In this document: in pieces, positions 48,647 through 59,006 of the stretch
Numbering within the stretch: position 1 is the stretch's first letter
Layout: every line of letters begins with the position of its first letter
From: Cadophora sp. MPI-SDFR-AT-0126
Taxonomy: Eukaryota; Ascomycota; Leotiomycetes; Helotiales; Ploettnerulaceae
Assembly: GCA_020747065.1 (NCBI GenBank)
Contig: JAGMVK010000003.1
Span: 1,364,001-1,428,000 of the forward strand
Reading direction: 5' to 3'
Length of the DNA stretch: 64,000 nucleotides
Position numbers and translations under genes: made by a program
The notes under the pieces: model-generated
What the model was told of the DNA's origin: nothing
Database searches by the model: none
The model's input: only the letters and a program-made list of their open reading frames with translations

Positions 48647-49007
48647 TTTTGAAGATGAGAGGAGAATATTGCGGATTGGGGGGTGTCGGGAAAATTGGAA
48701 GTGTCGTCGCGGTGTTGTATTGAATTGAATTGGTGATTCGGATATACACTTTTGGAGCTCCTGCACGGTAGTAAGGACACGATGTCGAAGCCGCGTGTGC
48801 CAAGCGATCGGCCAGGGTCGAAAGAGCGAACGGAGCGACCAAAACGCCGAGGAGCTTGCTTGTGTGGGGAAGGGGGGTTGAGGCTGTTGAATTCCAACCG
48901 GCATAAACACTTCCATGCTTCCTCTTGAAAGATCTGACCAACTTTGAAATTCAATCATATTACAAGAGAGTCACTTAGATCGGCATATTCAAAACACAAT
49001 TGCAAAC
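48647..49007. promoter_or_regulatory. Divergent OST2 / TMEM14 promoter
   Basis: Spacer of 361 bp between two divergent start codons. An open frame continues upstream of the OST2 ATG on the minus strand up to 48958, but it does not resemble DAD1, so I treat it as leader sequence. Confidence 0.4.
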
Positions 49008-49455
49008 ATGGTAAGCATTATTGTTTATGGTCAACGAACATAGCTTTGCATGCTAGAGAAGCTCCAGCTAACATCAGCCCACCTGGATAGGGAATCGAAA
49101 CTCCAGCATTTATTCTGGGTGCTCTCACCGCAGGCGGCGGAACTTTCGGATACATCAAGACTGGTTCTATTCCATCTGTTGCAGCAGGAGTTACTGTTGG
49201 CGCACTTGTAAATCATCCCCTGCTCTCATCTATACAACGCCTTGTTGACAAATATCGCAGTACCTCTTGGGAGGATATCGCATTCAATCTAAGCAGAGCT
49301 ATGGAGTTGAACTTGCCCTCCTAGCTTCCATCGTCCTTGCTGGCTCATCGATTCCAAGAGCTTTGAGAAGCCAGAAGCCATTGCCCACCGGATTGAGTCT
49401 CTTGGCCTTGTATGGATTGTACACATATGGGAGCGCATACAGAGCGAAGCTTTGA
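49008..49455 (+). CDS. TMEM14-family membrane protein
   Basis: Exons 49008-49010 (the ATG alone), 49091-49207 and 49261-49455; 104 residues. The product is very hydrophobic, with three to four helices and the Gly-rich signature ALTAGGGTFGYIKTGS. PSVAAGVTVGALYLLGGYRI follows, then GLSLLALYGLYTYG. TMEM14 proteins occur in mitochondrial inner or other organelle membranes; the human TMEM14C acts in haem precursor transport, which cannot be assumed here. The ATG-only exon is placed by CAAACATG|GTAAGC and an acceptor at 49089-49090, which brings GIETPAFILG directly after Met. No in-frame ATG occurs before the first helix in exon 2, so this start is the natural choice. Confidence 0.88.
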
Positions 49456-49837
49456 AAATTGACGGATAGCAGATGATGGATGGATGGATGAGTTGTGTGT
49501 TGCTAGGAAAATCGGACGGTGTTCTGGGGTAGCAGGATTGCAATGTAATACTTTGTTTGTCTCTTGATCTGTGACGCCTTTCCTGTGGTGTTTGCTCTCG
49601 TCCAAAGTCGCATAACCTCTCCCGGACATGCCTTTGCTCAGTGCCACTCGAACACAACATTGTACCACTTCTTTCCTACTTGTTGATTTGGAAATGTAAT
49701 ACTTTGAGTCTGATATGGTACAACCCTTGATACCCAAACGCCGAAGGTGCCCTGTAGATATCAAACTCCAACCGAAATGCCGCTTTCCACCCATTGCCAA
49801 TTCAAATGCCATTCGCTCTTCTCGCTCTAGTATGCCG
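49456..49837. other. Convergent 3' spacer TMEM14/CMC2
   Basis: Spacer between two convergent stops. A 207-codon minus-strand frame (49345-49968) crosses CMC2 in another phase and is a shadow. Nothing else. Confidence 0.4.
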
Positions 49838-50157
49838 TCACGAATTCGCATCAATCTCCGCCCACTTCGCCCTGATCTCCTCATTCTTCGCCTTCGCCTT
49901 CTCGCGATTGATCTTCGTCCTCTCCAGCCTCTGCGCCCGCAGACACTTATTGACCTGCGTCTTCGCACTATTGCACATGCCCATCGATTTCCAGAGGAAG
50001 CCGCGTGCGTGGCATTCGTCGAGGGCCATCATGACTTCTTCGCATGCTGTGGCGTGGTTTGTTAGTCTAGCTCAACTTCACTCTTCAGGAATGGCACTTC
50101 GGCTGGAATAGTAGGGGAAATACCGGTATTGTCTTTGGTGTGTAGATGAGGATGCAT
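49838..50157 (-). CDS. CMC2: Twin CX9C mitochondrial protein CMC2
   Basis: Intermembrane-space protein needed for cytochrome c oxidase assembly, imported by the Mia40 pathway. Exons 50157-50124 and 50046-49838; 80 residues, the expected size. Start MHPHLHTKDNT is typical of CMC2. The twin motif is exact: first C-x9-C in ACEEVMMALDEC, second in MCNSAKTQVNKCLRAQRL. A Lys/Glu-rich helix ends the protein. The first cysteine is created at the splice (G|CA TGC), which confirms the intron. Divergent from prefoldin subunit 2 (212 bp apart). Confidence 0.93.
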
Positions 50158-50369
50158 TTTGATTGTTTGTAGAGGAAGGCTGCAGAGGGGAGATTGAATT
50201 CTGGTGGTTGACAGGCAGTGGTGTAAGGAAGTTTACTGTTTTCGGGATCTGATCAATTCGTCCGATCAGATCATTGGCAAGGCTGCAAAATGGCACGACC
50301 CACTTTGCCTGCCTCGTCAAACTTCCGTCGAGAACAAACATCATCCTCCACAACCACTTCATATACGAA
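50158..50369. promoter_or_regulatory. Divergent CMC2 / prefoldin-2 promoter
   Basis: Only 212 bp separate two divergent start codons. It holds both promoters; no TATA-like box or known motif stands out. Confidence 0.4.
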
Positions 50370-51061
50370 CATGGCGCAACAAATTACCCAAAAGAAGCAG
50401 CAAGGTAAGTTTTCAATTTAGGTAGATTTGAGACAAGTACATGAAGACTGACTTTCGGCATAGAGCTGCAGCAGCAGTACACAAACTACAAGAACGGGCT
50501 GCAACAAATCGCCTCTAAGATCGGTGACGTTGAATCTGAAGCCGAAGAGCACAAGTTCGTCCCATCTGTTCCTTTTGATTCTATTCTCACTACTGCACTA
50601 CCAAAAATCCATCGCTCCCGCGACCCGGGTTGAGGAAGGAACCCGCTTCCAAGGTTTCGTGGTGTTCCTATCTATTACATATCTGGCAAGCTTGTACCTC
50701 ACCGCCGCTCGCTGGGAGGGGTTCAAAACACTGCTCTGATTCCTCACCGCTTTTACTGACCACATTTTTATAGACTCGTTCTGGAGACTCTCGAGCCGTT
50801 GCCGGGAGATAGGAAGTGCTTCCGCATGATCAACGGCGTGTTGGTGGAGCGGACGGTGAAAGATGTTGTCCCAGCGCTGAAGACAAATTCTGAGGGCTTG
50901 AAGAAGGTCTTGGAGGATTTGGTCAAGCAGTACAACAGCAAGCAGATGGAGATGGAGAAGTGGAAGGTAAATTTACACATTCGAGATCATCTCTTTGATA
51001 TCTGTCAGCTGACATAGCGTTTCCTTAGAAAAAGAACAATATCCAGGTCGTCCAGCAATGA
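50370..51061 (+). CDS. GIM4: Prefoldin subunit 2
   Basis: Beta-type subunit of the hexameric prefoldin chaperone that delivers actin and tubulin to CCT. Exons 50370-50403, 50464-50554, 50774-50966 and 51029-51061; 116 residues. N-terminal coiled coil (TQKKQQELQQQYTNYKNGLQ), the beta-hairpin with RKCFRMINGVLVERTVKDVV, and the C-terminal coiled coil NSEGLKKVLEDLVKQYNSKQ. It ends KKNNIQVVQQ, encoded by a last exon of 33 nt. The second intron is unusually long for this window (219 bp). Confidence 0.95.
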
Positions 51062-53753
51062 GATTCGGTTAGCATGGTAGAGCATCTACAGTTTCACTCG
51101 CCGACAACGCAACGATTTGTCAAGGCTTCGGAGTCTGGGAGTTACGTCAGTTTGCATGGACGGCTAGGAGAATTTTGGAGTTCTGGGTCATAAGGCGGTC
51201 AATCAAAAGATGATGATGAGAGAACGCATCGTTCCCCTCCGGGACAGCCCATGGATGACATCCGCAGCGAGCATTCATGCCCAAGTCTTACCCAAATAGA
51301 ATACCCAAGACCGGGAATTCGAGTTGTCCAAAGCTGTCCTCCACATCACGAGGTTCCTGTACGACGTCACTTCCTCCCTCAAACGTGAGCTCCCAGATCG
51401 CTGGGTCATTGCTTGATGTGATGCGTTGTACAGCCCTTTCCTCAAGTGAGGCTCAGTGTCATTCGATGAGGCGGCAAGGCGCGTCTCTCAGCCCAACGAG
51501 AAAGCCTCTGGTAGATGTTTTGATGCCCAATTAAAAGAAGGCGAACTGGTGAGTGGCCGACAAGACTCCAAGAGAGGAGCAGCTAGGTTCGAAGAAGCGC
51601 GGATGTAGGAGGTGATGTGCTGGCCTCCACACCAGCGCCTTCAGGCTGACAGTCAACCCTGCTCCTGCAGCATGCAAGTGGTGGGGGTTAGAATGCACCT
51701 CAAGTGTGTGGAATGTCGTATTCTTGGTGATAGAAACAGCAAAGATATTGAGAGGAGTCCATTAATACGGCTGCTATCCACCGGCATGGTTGTCTCTCCG
51801 TGATGACATGACTTTCATAATACTGCAAAAGCTGGCTTGCCACCCTCCTCGTCCCCGGGTCTCGATATCTCAACCTGGAATGACAGCGGGAACTTTTTTC
51901 ACGGCCAGCGATGCACTAACTCAGCCCACGTCCGCCTTAAAGGACGGGATCTTAGTTTCCTTAGCAGAAGAAAACGGAAAAAGAAAAGCTATGAAGCCGG
52001 CAAGTGCGGCATATGACGAAAAGTGATGCCATGCAACCATCAGAAGTTCGATAGAAGGAAGACGGACTAACAAGCCATCGGTGATCCCGGACACGTAAAG
52101 ACAATAAATAGTCAGATATCCATGAACAAAAAATGGCTATCTGAAGCCAGAAAACGCCGGAGAGCGCCTGAATAGGTAGCAAGAGAGATTGGAAGGGGGT
52201 CAACCAAATGTAGAAAAGAATTGGGCTTGCAAGTATTGATGTTATTGTTGTTGTTGTCCGAGACGAGGAAACGGAAGCCTTGCTTCCTCCGCGACTTTAT
52301 CGCTCCGTCAAAGAATAATTAGTACCAACCAACCAACACCTTGTCCCAAGTCCACCACAAGTCTGGGTCTTGATGCAGGTGTCCTGCTGATAGGCTGCTG
52401 ACAACACCGCTTCATTTGGCAGGAGGAGGCATCCAGCCGCCCTTCGGCTCAATGATTGGAGCTTCTTGGCCCATCCTTCGATGAAATTCACCCTTTGACC
52501 GCCAGTCAGCGTCGTTGATCGAGCTTCAATTATTCGATTGGAAGAACAAAGAGATTTACAGTTTGGCCAATATAGTATCGTCACGCGCAAGGGAAGGGAA
52601 GGCTGAACTAGCAGTGACAAGGCGACGGTGCAATAACAAGGCGAGACGGAGCAGGCTGGGACCTGAACCTTTTTGCCTTGTTTGTTGTGCCTGGGCTCGG
52701 GGCAACGCTAGCTCGTCGTTTCCAACTACTGCTGCTGACTACAATACGCATTGTACCTAGCGACGGACAGTCAACATCATCAAGTCGCATCAGAGCTGCA
52801 CCGAACCACCCCTCTCTGCATCTACTCCACTTCACTCCACTCCACTCCAACTACTACTCGAGGAAAACCCGCTCGCTGCACATCAATTGTCCCTTGCCGT
52901 TACACCTCCAGTGTTTTGCACTACTGACTGCGGTCTCTGCACACTACCACCACGTAAATTCCTTCCGGACAATTCGAGTGCGCACAGCCAGGCGAGGCGA
53001 GGCGAGGCAAAGAAAGCAAAGCAAATCGCCAGTCCGACGCGCGCACGCGCATTTCTGTTCTCTCACCGACTCTCCTCCATTGATTCTCCGTCATTCAATT
53101 CTGCACATCGGGAAGATCAGACCAGGGCACCAGGGAAAAGAAGCGCAAGCTAGGATCGCAGAGAGATCAAGCTCTCAACCGCTAGCCCGCGGCAACAACA
53201 AGCATACAGTACCATACCATACCTCACAATCATCCGGCCATTCCAAACCCAAACCCAACCACAAACCCCAACCCCACGTTTCCTGCAGAGAACCACGATT
53301 GCATGCGACCAATTCCTCGACCCGACCCTACATTACATCGTCAACCATACTGAACACAGGGCGTATTGTGCATTTGCAGCAGCTTCGAAACTCTCCGAAC
53401 AGCTACTAGCCAGCTGTGTAAGCCCTGCTGTTGTGTCCCCCAGCCGCTATTTTCAACTCTGACGCGACTCTGCGCATCCAGGATACCTGCAGCCAATTTG
53501 TCCCAAAACACACAAACACACACTGGAAATACCCCTACATAAAGAAGTGCATTAGTGTACCTGCCGGCCTCGTCCTGATTTGGGTAGCGTAGCAAAGCCT
53601 CTTCTCGAGGGATCTGATCTGCGCCTGCGATCTCGCTCGCAAGCCTTGCTACGACCTGACTTGACAGTTGTCCCACTCGGCCACCTGGCAGAACCAAGCA
53701 ATTTCGAGGACGCCGCTATCCGAGAAAACTGAAGCTTGCCATTCTTCATAAGG
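51062..53753. other. Gene-poor stretch and probable HapC leader
   Basis: The first 1.5 kb holds no supported gene. From about 52.75 to 53.4 kb the + strand is pyrimidine-rich with short tandem runs (CACTC repeats near 52840, GGCGA repeats near 52993), typical of a long fungal 5' leader and promoter. CCAAT pentamers are present at 52567-52571 and 53493-53497. The 243-codon frame 52678-53409 starts at a non-ATG codon and is low-complexity, so I do not accept it. Confidence 0.4.
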
Positions 53754-54902
53754 ATGTCTGCATCACCGAAAGAAACGGACCACGAAGCTGGTGTCCAGAG
53801 CCCAGATGACCCAGATGCAGCGATGAATGATCCACACAACGCCGGCCTCCAATGTAAGTACCCCCTCTATGTGTCACTTCGATACCGAGTTACCTACACA
53901 TACTGACTCTTTATAAGTCGAGTTCGAGGTATGGAATCCCCTCCGTGTGTAACTCAGAGCTACTAAGCTTGCTTCAGGTGAAAGAACAAGATCGATGGTT
54001 ACCCATAGCAAATGGTTAGTTCTCTTTCCTCTGATTTGTGCTCAAGAAGATCCCCGCATCTCGAACCCCGCCGTGACTGGCATCGCTTGGAACGACGTAG
54101 CTATTAGACGCAAAGGGTCTATAGACTGGCCAGTCATTGAGCTTGAAGGTCAAACGCTTCCCATATTCTGGGTGGTGTCACTGTTGCCATACATCCTATC
54201 ATGTCCCACGATTCCTCGTCTCAATCTCCAGAGGCGCCTCATCCATCCAAGGCATCTAAACATGATTACTCCGATTCTAACATTCGTAACTTCGCTCCAG
54301 TCGCTCGAATTATGAAAACCGCCCTCCCAGAGAATGCAAAGATCGCAAAGGAAGCAAAGGAATGCATGCAAGAATGTGTGAGCGAGTTCATCTCGTTCAT
54401 CACCAGTGAAGGTCTGCTCGTCCATCCCACTTACATGTGAAAATTAACACCATTGGAAGCTTCCGAGAAATGCCACCAAGAAAAGCGGAAGACCGTCAAC
54501 GGTGAGGACATCCTGTTCGCCATGACTTCATTGGGCTTTGAGAACTACGCCGAGGCACTCAAAATCTACTTGTCAAAATACCGAGAGGTGAGTAACTACG
54601 ATTGGCAATAAAGACTAGGCATTGCCGAGTGACCTCGAGGATGGCGCTGATGCTTGCCACAGACACAATCGACCAGAGGTGAACAACGTCCAGGAAGTCA
54701 AGGAGGTTTCGGATCCGCCGCACCGGGTGGAGCAGGAGCCGCGAACGCAGCATCAGCCAACTTCCAGGGTGGAACCGAAGGGTCAAACAACATTCTTGCG
54801 CAACAAGGAGATGGAGGCGACCATGATGCCGGCTCGTATGGAAACCTTTACGGCGGCCAAGTCTCAAGCGGACACAATGGCGCCTCTGGCGACGGCTACT
54901 AA
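53754..54902 (+). CDS. hapC: CCAAT-binding factor subunit HapC / NF-YB
   Basis: Histone-fold subunit of the Hap2/3/5 (NF-Y) complex that binds CCAAT boxes; in fungi it governs respiration, iron and redox genes. Exons 53754-53853, 53918-53928 (11 nt), 53978-54014, 54301-54411, 54460-54587 and 54663-54902; 208 residues. The core reads [19 protein letters not shown], then [54 protein letters not shown] and [15 protein letters not shown], almost invariant in the family. The 11-nt exon encodes the FEFE stretch that precedes VKEQDRW; omitting it breaks the frame. Intron 3 is long (286 bp). The C-terminal tail is Gly/Gln/Asn-rich. CCAAT boxes lie in the presumed leader. Confidence 0.95.
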
Positions 54903-55846
54903 AGTCGCAGCGGCTATGACCGAAGCACATAGGCGTATGGGAGTTGTTCTTGACGGCTGGACAGGATAGGATTCTAGGTTCTGCGTGTGTATTGACTACG
55001 GTATTGGGATTGATGATGGGCATGGCTGGCTGGCTGGGATGAGGTTTGGCTCTTGAGATACCTATGATCTGTACATGAAGGAAAGTCCAAAAAGTATGGG
55101 GTGTTTTTGTTAGATTTCTTCGCTCTTGTGAGCAACAGCACAGTCAACAACAGGTAGCTCAAGATCCATGGAGCATGGTATGAGCGGCAAGAACAGATCG
55201 GTATGGGTGTAGGATAAACAGTCCTCGAGTGTCAATATAATATCCTTTTGCCTCGGAAAAGTCTACTGCAGAGAGAGGTCGTACATTTTCTTACAGTCGC
55301 TGTGCCTTGAAATGGTATGAGAGATCAAGATCTCAAGATTTACAGAGCCTTCAAAATATTCGAAAATGTACGTCAGCAACAATAGCAAGCTTTTTAACGT
55401 TTCTCGTGAAGGATGAGCGATGTACTACTAAATATCAATGACCCAAATAGGTAACTTTACTGCAGTCTAGTGATGCTAAGGACTATTACGATCCTGGAAA
55501 GTCAGATTGCCTAGTCGGCTCAAGTGAAAGGAGGAATAATTGAGTTAGAAATATATAATTCCCGTCAATATGTAATATATAGGTATCTGAAGTGTTTACA
55601 ATTCACTCATCAGCATCAAAGTTCAAGTCGTGAAATGGCCCCATCACCCTGCAGATCGCTCGCGTGAGCTAGTAGGGGAAACAGCGGGACCAAAATAATT
55701 TTGGGAGGCAACCGTCCATTTCTTCGTTACCACAGCACAACTCGGCCAACGTCTCGACCAGCAATTCTGCACTCACAAACCATACATATTCGCTTCCATG
55801 ATAGCAGCAGACCTTCTTTAGTTTAAAGAGGAGTCGTGGTCTCGCC
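54903..55846. other. HapC-RRN3 intergenic
   Basis: Tandem spacer of 944 bp with an AT-rich centre (about 55210-55620). It contains the hapC 3' region and RRN3 promoter. No gene, RNA or repeat supported. Confidence 0.45.
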
Positions 55847-57946
55847 ATGGTATCCCTCGTCTCTGGCGCCCGGCCTCCAGCTGCAGCTTCAGCGCCTGTC
55901 ACCAAACCGAGCAAACCACTTCTTCGACGAGCAACACTGTCTGGCACAATCCGCAAATCCGAGGATGCTGGACTCGATATCGACTTGATGTCAGTCCCAC
56001 CGAGCCCGAATAAGAGAACCCGAGTCACCTTCAATCCGACAGTCGAGGAGAAAGTCATGGAGGTCTACCAGGCAAAAGGTAAGAGTCTAGACTCCATACG
56101 AGCAGAAGTCAAGCGCTCAATCGAGGCGCATGTCAAGAACCAGGGAGATAGTGAGGGGTACGATAATATAAAAGAGATGTTTGCGCCGAGGAGAGATGAG
56201 GATGATGAGGGGGAGGGGTCGAATGTGGATCTGAAAACCTACCTGGTTGCGCTCACCAGCTACACGTCACTGCTGAACAAGAACTGCAACGGTCTGGTCA
56301 AGGCCATGCTCGCATGTGAATGGATGGGCAGAGATGAAGCATTTGTGAAGGCATATGTTCAGTTCCTGGGAAGTCTGGCCAGTGCCCAAGGCGCATATGT
56401 GGGCTCCGTGCTGGGGATGCTGGTGGGGTATTTTTACGGAAGTAAGACATCCCTCGTCATGGCAAACATTCAAAAGCTAATCTCATCTTCAGTTCGACTA
56501 TCTAGTGGACGACTTCCTGGCTACCCTGATGTAAATCGAGACCAGCTAACCACCCGAATTCATGTCGCCTTGAAGTACCTCCTGCGGCTTATCCCCTCGG
56601 CCAGCGGTATCCTATCTCCTATCCTCGCTACAAAATTTCCATTCTCGGACGAAACGAAGAAGATCCATGTCACATATATCGACAACCTGATCCGACTAAT
56701 CGACTATGCGCCGGAGCTCAAATCAGACATCTTTGCGCTGATTACGGATCGCCTCGTCAAGATTGATGTGCAAATGCAGGTGGATCTCGACGATTTGGAC
56801 GACGAAGTCGCAGCAGCAATTGTGCAGGCTATTTCACTGAATCCCTCCCGCGACGATGATGGAGATGGCGAGGACTCGGACAGTGATGCCGACTCAGTTA
56901 CAAGCGATGAAGACATCCAGGGAGATGCCAAACGGATAAAGGAGGTCCAAGGAAACGTCGAAAAGATGGATGCCATACTCGACTTACTATTTACTATCTA
57001 CAGCCCATATTTCTCGGATCCCAATAGCGTCGAAGCCGCATCGATGTTCGAGACCTTACTTGGCCATTTTTCGAACATCATACTTCCAACATATCGTTCC
57101 CGACATACACAATTTCTCCTATTTCATTTCGCGCAAACAGCAGAACATCTCGTCGACCAATTCGCTGGGACATGCGTCCACTTAGCTTTTCAGTCCAGCC
57201 GACCAGCAGTATTGAGACAGTCCTCCGCAGCTTACCTAGCGAGCTTTGTAGCAAGAGGCGCCCATGTTCCATCTCATGTAATCCGCACAGTCTTCGAACT
57301 CATCGGCGACAATCTCGACGTTATTCGATCTGATAACGAGCTGACATGCCGCGGTCCGGATCTGAAGCGGTACAGCACGTTCTATGCCATGACACAGGCG
57401 CTGCTGTACATCTTCTGCTTCAGATGGAGAGATCTCATCACTTCTACAGATATCTCGGAAGAAGATGATCCCGCGGCATTCATCGGTCAGGATCTCACTT
57501 GGACGCCCGGAATCAAAGATACCCTCACCCGAACCATCTACTCGAAGCTCAACCCTCTCAAAATCTGCTCTCCTCCAATCGTCGCCGAGTTCGCGAAGAT
57601 TGCCCACCACCTGCGCTTTATGTACGTCTATCCGCTACTCGAAACTAACAAGCGGATACGACTCAGCCAATACTCCTCTGGGCAAGGTAACGGTGCTCTA
57701 AGAGACACTGGCAATGGTGGTAGTAACGAGAGCTGGCATCAATTAGACGCCTATTTCCCATTTGACCCCTACCAGCTGCCTGTCAGTAAACGATGGATCG
57801 AGGGCGACTACGTGCAATGGAAGGGCATCCCCGGCTTGAACCAGGAAGAAGACGACTCCGACGAGGACTCTGGTGAGGATGATGATGAGGACGACGTGGA
57901 TGTGGATGATGATGATACCGCGACTGATGGCGATGATGAGGATTGA
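55847..57946 (+). CDS. RRN3: RNA polymerase I initiation factor RRN3
   Basis: Factor (TIF-IA in mammals) that bridges RNA polymerase I and core factor at rDNA promoters. HEAT-like helical protein. The frame is open for 699 residues, but 56442-56492 is a probable 51-bp GTAAGA...CAG intron lacking stops; removing it gives 682 residues and restores GYFYGIRLSSGRLPG. Family segments: DLKTYLVALTSYTSLLNKNC, LPGYPDVNRDQLTTRIHVAL, KYLLRLIPSASGIL, FRWRDLI, and NPLKICSPPIVAEFAKIAHH. Acidic stretches occur in the middle (DDDGDGEDSDSDADS) and at the end, where most of the last 45 residues are Asp/Glu. The N-terminus is short and Ser/Pro-rich. Confidence 0.94.
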   Translation: MVSLVSGARPPAAASAPVTKPSKPLLRRATLSGTIRKSEDAGLDIDLMSVPPSPNKRTRVTFNPTVEEKVMEVYQAKGKSLDSIRAEVKRSIEAHVKNQGDSEGYDNIKEMFAPRRDEDDEGEGSNVDLKTYLVALTSYTSLLNKNCNGLVKAMLACEWMGRDEAFVKAYVQFLGSLASAQGAYVGSVLGMLVGYFYGSKTSLVMANIQKLISSSVRLSSGRLPGYPDVNRDQLTTRIHVALKYLLRLIPSASGILSPILATKFPFSDETKKIHVTYIDNLIRLIDYAPELKSDIFALITDRLVKIDVQMQVDLDDLDDEVAAAIVQAISLNPSRDDDGDGEDSDSDADSVTSDEDIQGDAKRIKEVQGNVEKMDAILDLLFTIYSPYFSDPNSVEAASMFETLLGHFSNIILPTYRSRHTQFLLFHFAQTAEHLVDQFAGTCVHLAFQSSRPAVLRQSSAAYLASFVARGAHVPSHVIRTVFELIGDNLDVIRSDNELTCRGPDLKRYSTFYAMTQALLYIFCFRWRDLITSTDISEEDDPAAFIGQDLTWTPGIKDTLTRTIYSKLNPLKICSPPIVAEFAKIAHHLRFMYVYPLLETNKRIRLSQYSSGQGNGALRDTGNGGSNESWHQLDAYFPFDPYQLPVSKRWIEGDYVQWKGIPGLNQEEDDSDEDSGEDDDEDDVDVDDDDTATDGDDED

Positions 57947-59006
57947 GTGTTTGACGAGAGAGCTATGATTTTCTGGATTTTGGCGCGGAGTTGTGGCTTT
58001 GATATTTGGAGTGTTGCTGAGCAAAACTACACGGCGTTATGTTTCTTTGTTTTTTCGGTTTTGGGCATAGCGGGCGCGAAAAATCTCGGTCGGGCACGGC
58101 AAATAAGGAAGGATGTATTGGAAAAGTTTTCCTGCGCTGATGATTATGCGATTTGCATAGAGGCGTTTCTGATCTAGCAGATTCTGGTACTGGATTTCTA
58201 TTCTCTTTTCTTTGGCTTGAGTCATAAAGAGCTGGTAGATATGGATGGCATGGAGATAGACACTGGTAGGAACATCAGAGATTGGTGGATTTACTGAATT
58301 CTGGCTGTCTGCCTGCACTACATGTTTAGATTTGCTGAAAGACCAAGATGGCACGGATGGCAGTAGATAGCATATAATGGGACACAAATCAAAAATCTTT
58401 CAAGTACACTAAGTGTCTCGATGGCTTGAGATGTGATAATCTGATGGGGAAGGATCATCTTCGTGCTGTTGTTAATGCGGGCAGAAAGCGCCTTGGGAGA
58501 TTGAGATTCTCAGCTAGAAGATCCACCTCAGCTATCTGATCTGAAGCCCTACATGGAATGGCACCGAAAGCAAAGGAAGTCTTGCAAACTTGTGAAAAGA
58601 GCTCCTGTTTCTGTACATGGAGCTCGATATGGGTAAGTAAGGGAGGGAAGGAGCATTGCGTAAGCGAAATCTCATGTTTATACGTCCTTTTATTCGAGAT
58701 ACGGGATTGAGGTCGGATTGCCGGAGTGGGCTTGCTGGCAGTCTTGGAGAATGATTCTGTTTGAGTGAGGTTTACATAAAATCTTAAGTCATTGTACGCA
58801 ATACGTCGTTAGTCAAGAGATATTCGTCATTGTATCGTCCTAATCTAATTTCTAAGTTTGACATTAGGGAAGAGAGAAGAAGAGAATAGCAGCATATGAA
58901 GGATTACATTGAAAGATACATGCGCATCCCCCCATCCGAAAGCAGAAAAGATTCCTGGGGTTCAAGAAAAGGTTGAAGAGAAAGAGAGGGAAGAAAAAAA
59001 ATAAGA
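57947..59006. other. Convergent spacer RRN3/HET gene
   Basis: About 1.06 kb between two convergent stops. The 116-codon minus frame 58037-58387 has no motif. Nothing supported. Confidence 0.4.

Noticed and set aside
48647..48958. Open frame extending OST2 upstream of its ATG
   Set aside because: Extension residues do not resemble DAD1, and the ATG at 48646 begins a typical MAPKR start.
49345..49968. 207-codon Arg-rich minus-strand frame
   Set aside because: It overlaps CMC2 on the same strand in a different phase; the CMC2 frame has an exact twin CX9C protein, so this is a shadow.
52678..53409. 243-codon plus-strand frame
   Set aside because: Begins at a TTG codon, consists of low-complexity Ser/His/Pro/Arg text from pyrimidine-rich DNA, and lies in the presumed hapC promoter and leader.
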